The translations under genes and the position numbers were made by a program. 5,122 nucleotides of DNA from an uncultured Paracoccus sp. GTDB lineage: Bacteria > Pseudomonadota > Alphaproteobacteria > Rhodobacterales > Rhodobacteraceae. This document shows, piece by piece, positions 1 to 5,122 of this stretch (positions are counted from its first letter, which is position 1; every line of letters begins with the position of its first letter). Below the pieces are notes generated by a model. The model was not told the DNA's origin and did not search any database. It was given only the letters and a program-made list of their open reading frames with translations. The stretch is from positions 1-5,122 of the forward strand of contig CALLYR010000198.1 of NCBI GenBank assembly GCA_937859005.1, given 5' to 3'.

Positions 1-561
1 CGGGACCACGACCGTCCAGGGCAGGCCGAAGGTTTCGGCCAGCGCCCGGTTGCGGCGGTCCGCCTGCGCGTCGCCCGTCAGCGTCAGATAGGCGCAGTCG
101 ATGTAATCGGCGTTCGTCCCGCCCGAATGCAGGTCGATGACCAGACCCGCGCGCGGCATCAGATGGGGGGTGACCAACCCCGCCAGCGCCCGCGTCGGCC
201 CCGCCGCCATCGCCCCCGGAAACGACCGGTTCATGTTGCCCCGGTCCAGCGGCGACACCCGGCGCGCATCCAGCACCGCCGGCATGTTCAGCGCGGGCAT
301 CAGGATCAGCCCGCCGGGGACATCCTCGGGCGCCAGCCTCTCGAACAGGCGGCGGGCGATGATCTGGCCTTCGTATTCGTCGCCGTGGTTGCCGCCCGTG
401 ACCAGCGCCACCGGACCGCCGCCGCCGCGGATCACGCCCAGCGGGCTGCGGATCGCCGTATAATCCCAGTCGTTGTCGGAATGGTCCAGTTCCACCCAGC
501 CCCAGGACTTGCCCGGCGCGTCGATGTCCAGCGCGCAGGCGACGGTGTCGTAACGGATCAT
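1..561 (-). CDS. DoeB-like zinc deacylase (succinylglutamate desuccinylase/aspartoacylase family), 3' end beyond window
   Basis: The frame is open from an ATG at 561 to the left edge, giving 187 N-terminal residues. Family members usually have roughly 330 residues, so the C-terminal part is missing only because the window ends. The catalytic signature is visible: GGNHGDEYEG at about residues 56-65, supplying zinc ligands His59 and Glu62, and DLHSGG at 143-148, supplying the third ligand His145. NRSFPG at 111-116, just after RVSPLD, matches the substrate-carboxylate-binding Asn-Arg stretch of aspartoacylase-type enzymes. The family hydrolyses N-acyl amide bonds of amino acids in the cytoplasm. 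The wording of the motifs is closest to what I recall for DoeB (N2-acetyl-2,4-diaminobutyrate deacetylase of ectoine breakdown), but no other ectoine gene is visible. The ATG overlaps the stop of the upstream ATPase gene as ATGA, with a good Shine-Dalgarno seven bases before it, so the start is well supported. The family is confident; the exact substrate is not. Confidence 0.9.
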   Translation of the reverse strand, partial: MIRYDTVACALDIDAPGKSWGWVELDHSDNDWDYTAIRSPLGVIRGGGGPVALVTGGNHGDEYEGQIIARRLFERLAPEDVPGGLILMPALNMPAVLDARRVSPLDRGNMNRSFPGAMAAGPTRALAGLVTPHLMPRAGLVIDLHSGGTNADYIDCAYLTLTGDAQADRRNRALAETFGLPWTVVVP

Positions 562-2213
562 GCCGCGGCTCCCCTGGCGTCTGCCCCGGCCTGCCCGCCA
601 GCAGCCCCCGCGCGCCGCTGTTCCAGCAGCCGGGTCAGCCAGTCGGGGTCCATCTCCGGCACCGAGGACAGCAGCAGTTCGGTATAGGGATGATGGGGCG
701 GCGTGAACATCCTGTCCTTGGGGCCCTGTTCGACGACCTCGCCCTTCTGCATCACCACCACCTCGTCGGCGATGGAGCGCACGGTCGCAAGGTCGTGGGT
801 GATGAACAGATAGCTCAGCCCCTTGTCGCGCTGCAGCCGGTCCAGCAGGCGCAGGATGCCTTCGGCGACAAGCTGGTCCAGCGCGCTCGTCACCTCGTCG
901 CAGATGATGAAGTCGGGGTTGGCAGCCAGCGCGCGGGCGATGCACAGGCGCTGCTTCTGCCCGCCCGAAAGTTCGCCCGGCAGGCGGCCGATGAACTGCG
1001 CGGGCTCAAGCTCGATTTCCGCCAGCAGCTCGTGGATGCGCGCCTCCTTCGCCTTGCCGCGCAGGCCGAGGAAGAATTCCAGCGGCCGCCCGATCACGTC
1101 GCGGACCCGGTGCCAGGGGTTCAGCGCGGTATCGGCCATCTGGTGGATCATCTGCACCCGCCGTTGCAGGTCGCGCGGCCGCTGGCGGCTGTGCGCGACG
1201 AGGGGCTGCCCTTCGAAGACCACCCCCCCGCGCGTCGGCGCAAGCAGCCCCATGATGACGCGCGCCGTGGTCGATTTGCCCGATCCGCTTTCGCCCACCA
1301 CCGCGACGGTCCGCCCGCGCGGCACGCTGAAGGACACGTCCTTCAGCACCTGCAGCGCGCCATAGCTGGCCGAAACATTCTCGACGCTCAGGATCGGTTT
1401 CTCGTCGGGGATGGGGCCGCGGGGGCTGGGGCGGAACTCGCGCACGGCCCACAGCGACCGGGTATAGTCCTCGCGCGGACGCGCGAGCATCTCGCGCGTG
1501 GGGGCCTCCTCGACCTCCGATCCCTTCAGCAGCACCTTCACCCGGTCGGCCATCTGCGCGACCACGGCCAGGTCGTGGGTGATATAGATCGCGGCGGTGT
1601 CGTGGTCGCGCACCGCGTCGCGGATCGCGGCCAGCACCTCGATCTGGGTGGTCACGTCCAGCGCGGTCGTCGGCTCGTCGAAGATGATGAGATCGGGCCG
1701 GCAGGCCATCGCCATTGCGGTCATCGCCCGCTGCAACTGCCCGCCGGACACTTGATGGGGATAGCGGAAGCCGATCTGCCCGGGGTCGGGCAGACGCATC
1801 TCGCGGTAAAGCTTCACGGCCTCGTCCTGCGCCTGCGCGCGGGGCATGACGCCATGCTTGACCGGCCCTTCGCAATGCTGGTCGATCAGCCGCCAGGCCG
1901 GGTTGAAGGCCGCGGCCGAGGATTGCGCGACATAGGCGATGCGCCGCCCCCGCAGACTGCGCAAGGCGGATTCCGGCGCGCCCACCAGTTCCTGCCCGTC
2001 AAAGCGGATCGAGCCGCCCGCGATCCGCAGCCCCGCCTTGACATAGCCCATCGCGGCCAGCCCCAGCGTCGATTTGCCGGCGCCGCTTTCGCCGATCAGG
2101 CCCACGATCTCGCCCCGCGCGACGGTCAGGTCGACGCCCTTGACGATCTCGTGCCAGCCGTCGGCGGCGTGCGCCTCGATCCTCAGATCCCGGATGTCCA
2201 GCAGCCTGTCCAT
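558..2213 (-). CDS. Peptide/opine-type ABC transporter ATPase, two NBDs fused (DppD-DppF type)
   Basis: This 551-residue cytoplasmic protein carries two full nucleotide-binding domains and energises a Dpp/Opp-class importer with the two permeases encoded just upstream. NBD1 has Walker A GESGAGKST (41-49), Q-loop Gln97, signature VSGGQ (155-159), Walker B LIIFDE (175-180) and switch His213. NBD2 has Walker A GESGSGKST (307-315), Q-loop Gln358, signature LSGGQ (415-419), Walker B FIICDE (435-440) and His473. All residues needed for hydrolysis are present in both halves. A C-terminal HPYT element (508-511) is the oligopeptide-ABC extension; the equivalent after NBD1 is degenerate (REDYT, about 247-251). 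The tail after about residue 530 is rich in Ala, Gly and Arg. In NBD2, Met follows the Q-loop Gln where DP is usual, and Walker B runs on as DEV rather than DEP. The ATG start lies 4 nt after the DppC-type stop, with GAGGG nine bases before it. Such fused ATPases are common in alphaproteobacteria; the substrate cannot be told from the ATPase. Confidence 0.95.
   Translation of the reverse strand: MDRLLDIRDLRIEAHAADGWHEIVKGVDLTVARGEIVGLIGESGAGKSTLGLAAMGYVKAGLRIAGGSIRFDGQELVGAPESALRSLRGRRIAYVAQSSAAAFNPAWRLIDQHCEGPVKHGVMPRAQAQDEAVKLYREMRLPDPGQIGFRYPHQVSGGQLQRAMTAMAMACRPDLIIFDEPTTALDVTTQIEVLAAIRDAVRDHDTAAIYITHDLAVVAQMADRVKVLLKGSEVEEAPTREMLARPREDYTRSLWAVREFRPSPRGPIPDEKPILSVENVSASYGALQVLKDVSFSVPRGRTVAVVGESGSGKSTTARVIMGLLAPTRGGVVFEGQPLVAHSRQRPRDLQRRVQMIHQMADTALNPWHRVRDVIGRPLEFFLGLRGKAKEARIHELLAEIELEPAQFIGRLPGELSGGQKQRLCIARALAANPDFIICDEVTSALDQLVAEGILRLLDRLQRDKGLSYLFITHDLATVRSIADEVVVMQKGEVVEQGPKDRMFTPPHHPYTELLLSSVPEMDPDWLTRLLEQRRAGAAGGQAGADARGAAA
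569..575 (-). promoter_or_regulatory. Shine-Dalgarno for the deacylase, inside the ATPase gene
   Basis: On the minus strand AGGGGAG lies seven bases before the ATG at 561, within the last codons of the ATPase gene. Together with the ATGA stop/start overlap it indicates translational coupling and fixes the deacylase start. Confidence 0.75.
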
Positions 2214-2217
2214 GATT

Positions 2218-3075
2218 TCAGTCCCTCAGCCCGCTTGAAACATGCAGCACCCAGTCCACCACCATGTTCACCGCGACCGTCAGGATGGCGATGGCCCCGG
2301 CGGGCAGCAGCGGCGCCAGCCCGAAGGTCGCGGCCTGCCAGCTTGAGAAATTGGCGAACGAGATCAGCTTGGCGCTGTCGCGCACCATCGAGCCCCAGTC
2401 CGCGGTCGGCGGCTGCAACCCCAGCCCTAGGAAGGACAGCGCCGAGATGAACAGGAAGACGAAGCAGAAGCGCAGCCCGAATTCCGCGATCAGGGGGGCG
2501 GCGGCGTTGGGCAGGACCTCGCGCCGGACGATCCAGCCCAGGCCCTCGCCCCGCATCCGGGCGACCTCGATGTAATCCATGGTCAGGATGCCCTGCGCCA
2601 CCGCCCGCGACAGGCGGAAGACGCGGGTGCTGTCCAGCACGGCGATGACCAGCACCAGCGCGATGACCGAGGTGCCGGTGATGGTCAGGATCAGCAGCGC
2701 AAAGATCAGCGACGGAATCGCCATCAGCACATCCACCACGCGCGAGGCGATGGTGTCGAACCAGCCGCCCACGGTCGCCGCCAGCAGCCCGGTCGCCGCG
2801 CCCAGCAGGAACGCCAGCACCGTCGTCGCCAACGCGATGCCCACGGTATTGCGCGCCCCATGGATCAGCCGCGACAGCACGTCCCGGCCCAGGGCGTCGG
2901 TCCCCAGCCAGTGCGGCGCGGCCCATGGCAGGTATTTCGGCCCGACGATTTCCGATTCGGGAAAGGGCGCGAGCCAGGGCGCGAACAGCGCCGTGACGGC
3001 ATAGACCGCGATCAGCGCCAGCGCGAGCTTGGCCGAAAGGGGCGCGGTGCGCAGAAGGGTCAGGTGGCGCGGCAC
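2218..3075 (-). CDS. DppC-type ABC transporter permease
   Basis: This 285-residue inner-membrane protein is one of the two transmembrane subunits of a Dpp/Opp-class importer. A first membrane helix at about 15-35 is followed by the DppC-family hallmark HWLGTDALGRDV (55-66). Further hydrophobic segments lie at about 77-103, 115-135, 137-157, 198-220 and 255-278. The cytoplasmic EAA loop that docks on the ATPase is at about 168-196 (YIEVARMRGEG, then LPNAAAPL). SFLGLGLQPP (214-223) followed by DWG is also typical of DppC/OppC. The length is normal. The start is GTG at 3075; GAGG ends seven bases before it and lies just ahead of the stop codon of the DppB-type gene, so coupling is likely. The gene precedes the fused ATPase by 4 nt. 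Family assignment is firm; the transported compound is unknown. Confidence 0.95.
   Translation of the reverse strand: MPRHLTLLRTAPLSAKLALALIAVYAVTALFAPWLAPFPESEIVGPKYLPWAAPHWLGTDALGRDVLSRLIHGARNTVGIALATTVLAFLLGAATGLLAATVGGWFDTIASRVVDVLMAIPSLIFALLILTITGTSVIALVLVIAVLDSTRVFRLSRAVAQGILTMDYIEVARMRGEGLGWIVRREVLPNAAAPLIAEFGLRFCFVFLFISALSFLGLGLQPPTADWGSMVRDSAKLISFANFSSWQAATFGLAPLLPAGAIAILTVAVNMVVDWVLHVSSGLRD
2223..2228 (-). promoter_or_regulatory. Shine-Dalgarno for the fused ATPase
   Basis: Minus-strand TGAGGG, in the last codons of the DppC-type gene, ends nine bases before the ATG at 2213. It supports that start and reinitiation from the upstream gene. Confidence 0.6.
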
Positions 3076-3079
3076 GGGC

Positions 3080-4048
3080 TTACCTCGGATGCAGCAGGCG
3101 CGGGTTCGACACGATGCCGATGATGTCCGCGGCCAGGTTCAGCAGGATATAGGTCGCGGCAAAGATCAGGCAGGCCGCCTGAACCACGGTGATGTCGCGC
3201 TTGGCCACGCTGTCCACCAGCAACTGGCCAAGGCCGGGATAGACGAACACCACCTCGACCAGCACCACGCCCACGATCAGATAGGCCAGGTTCAGCGCGA
3301 TCACGGTGACGATGGGGGCGACGGCGTTCGGCAGGGCATGGACGGCGATCACCCGGCGGCGCCGGATTCCCTTCAGATGCGCCATTTCGACATAGGGCAG
3401 CGCCAGCAGGTTCACGATCGCCGCCCGCGTCATCCGCATCATGTGCGCCATGACGATCAGCACCATCGTCAGCGCGGGCAGAAAGGTGACATACAGCCGC
3501 TGCGCCAGCCCCATGCCGGGCGTGACCGCGGCCAGGCTGGGAAACCATTGCAGATGGACCGCGAAGAGCAGGATCAGGATATAGGCCACGAAATATTCGG
3601 GAAACGAGATCACCGCCAGCGTCGAGGACGAGATGAACCGGTCAAGCCACGATCCGCGGTACAGCGCCGCCACGATCCCCAGCCCCACCGCCAGCGGCAC
3701 CGCGATCAGCGCGGCATAGGCGGCCAGGATGAAGGTGTTGAAGGCGCGGTCGCCCAGCAGCTGCGCAATGGGGCGCTGGTTCGCCATCGACAGGCCCAGA
3801 TCGCCGGTCAGCGCGCCGCCCAGCCAGTGCAGGTAACGCACCGGCGCCGGATCGTTCAGGCCGAAACGGTCGCGGAACGCCGCCAGCGTCTCGGCCGTCG
3901 CGGACTGGCCCAGCACCTCGGTCGCGATGTCGCCGGGCAACAGCTCGATCGCCCAGAAGATGATGGCCGACACGATCAGCAGGGTCAGGACCCCGATTGC
4001 CAGCCGCCGCAGGATGAGCTTGGGAAGAGGGGACATTCTGGTCATCAT
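3080..4048 (-). CDS. DppB-type ABC transporter permease
   Basis: This 322-residue inner-membrane protein is the second transmembrane subunit of the importer and the first gene of the operon. The N-terminal helix (about 12-35) runs into ELLPGD (35-40), typical of DppB/OppB. A periplasmic stretch with FGLNDP (62-67), LHWLGG and GDLGLS (82-87) follows, again standard for the family. Later hydrophobic segments are at about 103-130, 138-163, 186-207, 243-267 and 288-312. The EAA loop is at about 219-247 (YVEMAHLKGI, then HALPNAVAP), and VYPGLGQLL (269-277) is the usual C-terminal element. Starts at 4048, 4045 and 4036 are all possible; 4048 is taken as the longest, because an in-frame TAG at 4081-4079 closes the frame above it. 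None has a clear Shine-Dalgarno, unlike every other gene here. It is transcribed divergently from the regulator. Confidence 0.94.
   Translation of the reverse strand: MMTRMSPLPKLILRRLAIGVLTLLIVSAIIFWAIELLPGDIATEVLGQSATAETLAAFRDRFGLNDPAPVRYLHWLGGALTGDLGLSMANQRPIAQLLGDRAFNTFILAAYAALIAVPLAVGLGIVAALYRGSWLDRFISSSTLAVISFPEYFVAYILILLFAVHLQWFPSLAAVTPGMGLAQRLYVTFLPALTMVLIVMAHMMRMTRAAIVNLLALPYVEMAHLKGIRRRRVIAVHALPNAVAPIVTVIALNLAYLIVGVVLVEVVFVYPGLGQLLVDSVAKRDITVVQAACLIFAATYILLNLAADIIGIVSNPRLLHPR
3083..3086 (-). promoter_or_regulatory. Shine-Dalgarno supporting the GTG start of the DppC-type permease
   Basis: Minus-strand GAGG directly precedes the TAA stop of the DppB-type gene and ends seven bases before a GTG codon at 3075. 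No ATG with a better site is nearby, so GTG is the preferred start. Confidence 0.65.
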
Positions 4049-4050
4049 TT

Positions 4051-4058
4051 GTCTGGAC
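4051..4058. promoter_or_regulatory. Candidate GntR/HutC-type operator, GTCTGGAC
   Basis: GTCTGGAC is an imperfect palindrome differing by one central base from GTCTAGAC, the core known for some HutC-subfamily operators such as DasR sites. It ends three bases before the DppB-type ATG, so a bound repressor could block the start of the operon. CTGGAC inside it recurs inverted as GTCCAG at 4104-4109. The assignment rests on resemblance only. Confidence 0.3.
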
Positions 4059-4069
4059 TTTGAATCCGA

Positions 4070-4082
4070 TATGCATAGCTAT
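4070..4082. promoter_or_regulatory. Overlapping palindromes TATGCATA and ATAGCTAT at the promoter
   Basis: TATGCATA (4070-4077) and ATAGCTAT (4075-4082) are both perfect 8-bp palindromes and overlap by three bases. The second overlaps the TATAAT box. AT-rich palindromes at a divergent promoter are usual binding sites for GntR-type dimers, so this is an alternative operator to the GTCTGGAC site. Short AT-rich palindromes also arise by chance. Confidence 0.35.
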
Positions 4083-4085
4083 AAT
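4080..4085 (+). promoter_or_regulatory. Probable -10 box (TATAAT) of the regulator gene
   Basis: A perfect TATAAT faces the GntR-type gene. The -35 region is poor: ACTTTG at 4057-4062 gives a 17-nt spacer but matches weakly, and TTGAAT at 4060-4065 matches better at an overly short 14 nt. Transcription would begin near 4092, giving a leader of about 94 nt. A weak -35 would suit a modestly expressed, autoregulated gene. Confidence 0.5.
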
Positions 4086-4173
4086 CATGGTGAACCGCCC
4101 TGCGTCCAGTCCTGATTTCGGATGGGCCGCACGAAACGGCAGATCCGGCGGCAATCGGCGGCAGGGCGCCGCA

Positions 4174-4179
4174 AGAGGA
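4174..4179 (+). promoter_or_regulatory. Shine-Dalgarno deciding the start of the GntR regulator
   Basis: AGAGGA lies six bases before the ATG at 4186. Upstream in-frame ATGs at 4060 and 4087 have no such site and would sit before or on the promoter, so 4186 is preferred. Confidence 0.7.
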
Positions 4180-4185
4180 CAGGAC

Positions 4186-4881
4186 ATGGTTGCAACCAGC
4201 AGCTATCGCGAGATCAAGGCCAACATCCTGCGCCGCATCACCAGCGGCGAATGGCCTCCCGGCAGCCTGCTGCCGAACGAGATGGCCCTGGCGCAGGAAT
4301 ACGGCTCGGCCCGCGCCACCGTCAGCCGCGCCATGCGCGAGTTGGTCGAGGACGGCATCGTCGAGCGCAAGCGCAAGGCAGGCAGCCGCGTGCGCCCGTC
4401 GCCCTTGCGGCAGATGCGGCTGGACATCCCGCTGGTGCGCAGCGAGATTGAGGAGCAGGGCGCGGAATACCGCTATGCGCTGGTGCGTTCGGACATCCTG
4501 GCGTCGCCGGACTGGCTGCGGGCGCGGCTGAACCTCGATCCCGGCGTCGAGGTGCGCCACCTGACCTGCGTCCATTTCGCCGACGGCCATCCCTATCAGT
4601 TCGAGGACCGCTGGATCAACCTGGAGGCGAATCCGGCCGCCCGCCTTGCCGATTTCCGCACCAGCGGGCCGAACGAATGGCTGGTCGGACAGGTGCCGTT
4701 CTCGAATGTCGAGGTCAGCTTCTCGGCCACGGCGGCGGACGGGGAACAGGGGGAGCATCTGGGCTGCGCCAGCGGCGATCCGCTGTTCCTGGTCGAACGT
4801 CAGACCAGCTGGCAGGGACAGGCCGTCACCTTCGTGCGACTGGTGTATCGCCGCGGCCACCGGATGACGACGCGATACTGA
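4186..4881 (+). CDS. GntR-family transcriptional regulator with HutC-like UTRA domain
   Basis: This 231-residue DNA-binding protein is of normal length for the GntR/HutC subfamily. Residues about 6-71 form the winged helix: the REIKANILRRI helix, the LLPNEMALA step, the recognition region YGSARATVSRAMREL (39-53), then DGIVERK and a wing ending GSRVRP. Residues about 90-231 form a UTRA effector-binding domain; FEDRWINLEANP (139-150), GPNEWL (161-166) and the ending RLVYRRGHR resemble the histidine-utilisation repressor HutC, which senses urocanate. No hut gene is visible, so the ligand is more likely a compound handled by the divergent importer and deacylase. It probably represses its own gene and the importer operon until ligand binds; this is inferred from orientation and family. 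An in-frame extension to 4060 exists but lacks a ribosome binding site and gives an unconserved-looking N-terminus. Confidence 0.92.
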   Translation: MVATSSYREIKANILRRITSGEWPPGSLLPNEMALAQEYGSARATVSRAMRELVEDGIVERKRKAGSRVRPSPLRQMRLDIPLVRSEIEEQGAEYRYALVRSDILASPDWLRARLNLDPGVEVRHLTCVHFADGHPYQFEDRWINLEANPAARLADFRTSGPNEWLVGQVPFSNVEVSFSATAADGEQGEHLGCASGDPLFLVERQTSWQGQAVTFVRLVYRRGHRMTTRY

Positions 4882-5077
4882 TCCCCTGCCCCATCCGCCG
4901 GCCCTGCAAGTTTCTGTCCGGTCCTGCGAACCCCGGCCGGCCTTGGCCTCGCCGCCGGGCTTGCGGCCTTCCAGCCCGCAGCGCCCCGGTCGGGTTGCGG
5001 GATGCTTGTGCGGACCGCGCTTCTGTATCGGCAGCGGACGGGTCTTTCCACCGCGGCTGCCTGCCCGGCGGGGGTTT
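4882..5077. other. Intergenic region with GC-rich hairpins, no gene seen
   Basis: No convincing coding frame is found between the regulator stop and the possible minus-strand gene end. An open plus-strand frame through here starts inside the regulator gene in another register and looks like a shadow. GC-rich inverted repeats are present, including CCCGGC (4932-4937) with GCCGGG (4954-4959), and TGCGG (4962-4966) with CCGCA (4976-4980). Neither is followed by a T-tract, so a classical intrinsic terminator is not shown. A run of four T follows a short CCCG/CGGG-like stretch at about 5063-5078, which is too weak to call. Confidence 0.5.
4932..4980. terminator. Two tandem GC-rich hairpins after the regulator gene, weak terminator candidate
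   Basis: A 6-bp stem (4932-4937 with 4954-4959) is followed at once by a 5-bp stem (4962-4966 with 4976-4980). They lie about 50-100 bases after the regulator stop, where a terminator would be expected. Without a T-tract they could only slow polymerase or protect the transcript end, and such stems are common by chance in GC-rich DNA. Confidence 0.2.
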
Positions 5078-5122
5078 TCAGGTCTTTTCGCGCAGCCGCT
5101 TCATTGTCCCGGCATAGGCGGC
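5078..5122 (-). CDS. Possible C-terminal end of a further minus-strand gene
   Basis: The minus strand reads AAYAGTMKRLREKT and then TGA at 5080-5078, entering from the right edge. A lysine/arginine-rich ending is typical of real proteins, and the gene would face the regulator convergently. Fourteen residues are too few to assign a family or to exclude chance. Confidence 0.3.
   Translation of the reverse strand, partial: AAYAGTMKRLREKT

Larger units (their letters stand above)
4049..4185. promoter_or_regulatory. Divergent control region between importer operon and regulator gene
   Basis: These 137 bases separate the divergent DppB-type and GntR-type starts. The part nearest the operon (about 4060-4088) is the only distinctly AT-rich stretch in the window and holds a TATAAT box and two overlapping 8-bp palindromes. 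The remainder is GC-rich leader for the regulator. The operon promoter must lie here but has no convincing consensus. TATAGC on the minus strand (4083-4078) is the best -10 candidate, with TGGACG (4108-4103) as a weak -35 at a long 19-nt spacing. Confidence 0.7.

Noticed and set aside
690..2450. A 586-codon open frame on the plus strand opposite the ATPase gene
   Set aside because: It is antisense to a protein with all ABC ATPase motifs, and its product is rich in His, Arg, Gln and Ala with no recognisable domain. This is typical of the complementary strand of a GC-rich gene.
3029..4063. A 344-codon plus-strand open frame opposite the DppB-type permease
   Set aside because: Its His/Gln/Arg/Asp-rich product is the shadow of a hydrophobic membrane protein on the other strand; no domain or start signal supports it.
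4060..4185. A 42-residue N-terminal extension of the GntR regulator
   Set aside because: The upstream ATGs at 4060 and 4087 lack ribosome binding sites and fall before or on the TATAAT promoter. The ATG at 4186 has AGAGGA at the right distance and gives the usual family N-terminus.
4045..4860. A 271-codon minus-strand open frame opposite the regulator
   Set aside because: The opposite strand encodes a clear GntR/UTRA protein with a good ribosome binding site. The antisense product shows no motif.
5063..5078. Short GC stretch followed by TTTT as an intrinsic terminator
   Set aside because: The possible stem is only three or four pairs with almost no loop and the T run is four bases, too weak to support a call.
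4677..5117. A plus-strand open frame running from the regulator gene to near the right edge
   Set aside because: It starts inside the regulator in another register, has no ribosome binding site of its own, and shows no recognisable motif beyond the regulator.
1..5122. Mobile elements, CRISPR arrays, tRNA or rRNA genes
   Set aside because: No transposase, terminal repeats, spaced direct repeats or RNA-gene signatures were seen; nearly the whole window is accounted for by protein-coding genes.

Overview
The window is strongly GC-rich, with codon third positions mostly G or C. The gene content and style (Dpp-type peptide ABC transporter, HutC-like GntR regulator, DoeB-like deacylase) suggest an alphaproteobacterium, possibly of the Paracoccus/Rhodobacteraceae group. 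This placement is inferred from composition and protein flavour, not from a marker gene.

Layout, left to right. Positions 1-561 (minus) hold the first 187 residues of a zinc-dependent deacylase of the succinylglutamate desuccinylase/aspartoacylase family. It resembles DoeB, the N-acetyl-diaminobutyrate deacetylase, and runs off the left edge. Positions 558-2213 (minus) encode one 551-residue protein with two complete ABC ATPase domains, a DppD-DppF-type fusion. Positions 2218-3075 (minus, GTG start) encode a DppC-type permease and 3080-4048 (minus) a DppB-type permease. These four genes are read right to left as one tight operon: permease B, permease C, fused ATPase, deacylase. Gaps are 4 nt, 4 nt and an ATGA overlap, and the ribosome binding sites of the last three genes sit inside the end of the preceding gene. 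Positions 4049-4185 are a divergent control region with a perfect TATAAT box embedded in small palindromes. Positions 4186-4881 (plus) encode a 231-residue GntR-family regulator with a HutC-like UTRA effector domain. Positions 4882-5077 show no convincing gene. The last 45 bases may be the C-terminus of another minus-strand gene.

How the parts fit: the two permeases and the double ATPase form the membrane and energising parts of a Dpp/Opp-class importer. The translationally coupled deacylase probably removes an acyl group from the imported compound in the cytoplasm. The divergent HutC-like protein is the likely local ligand-responsive regulator. No periplasmic substrate-binding protein is seen; it may lie beyond the left edge or elsewhere. 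The substrate is unknown. An N-acylated amino or diamino acid, or a related small amide, is the most economical guess from the deacylase, but this is inference.

Nothing here is clearly a new kind of system. The most useful leads are the physical coupling of a DoeB-like deacylase to a Dpp-type importer under a HutC-like regulator, and the compact divergent control region.
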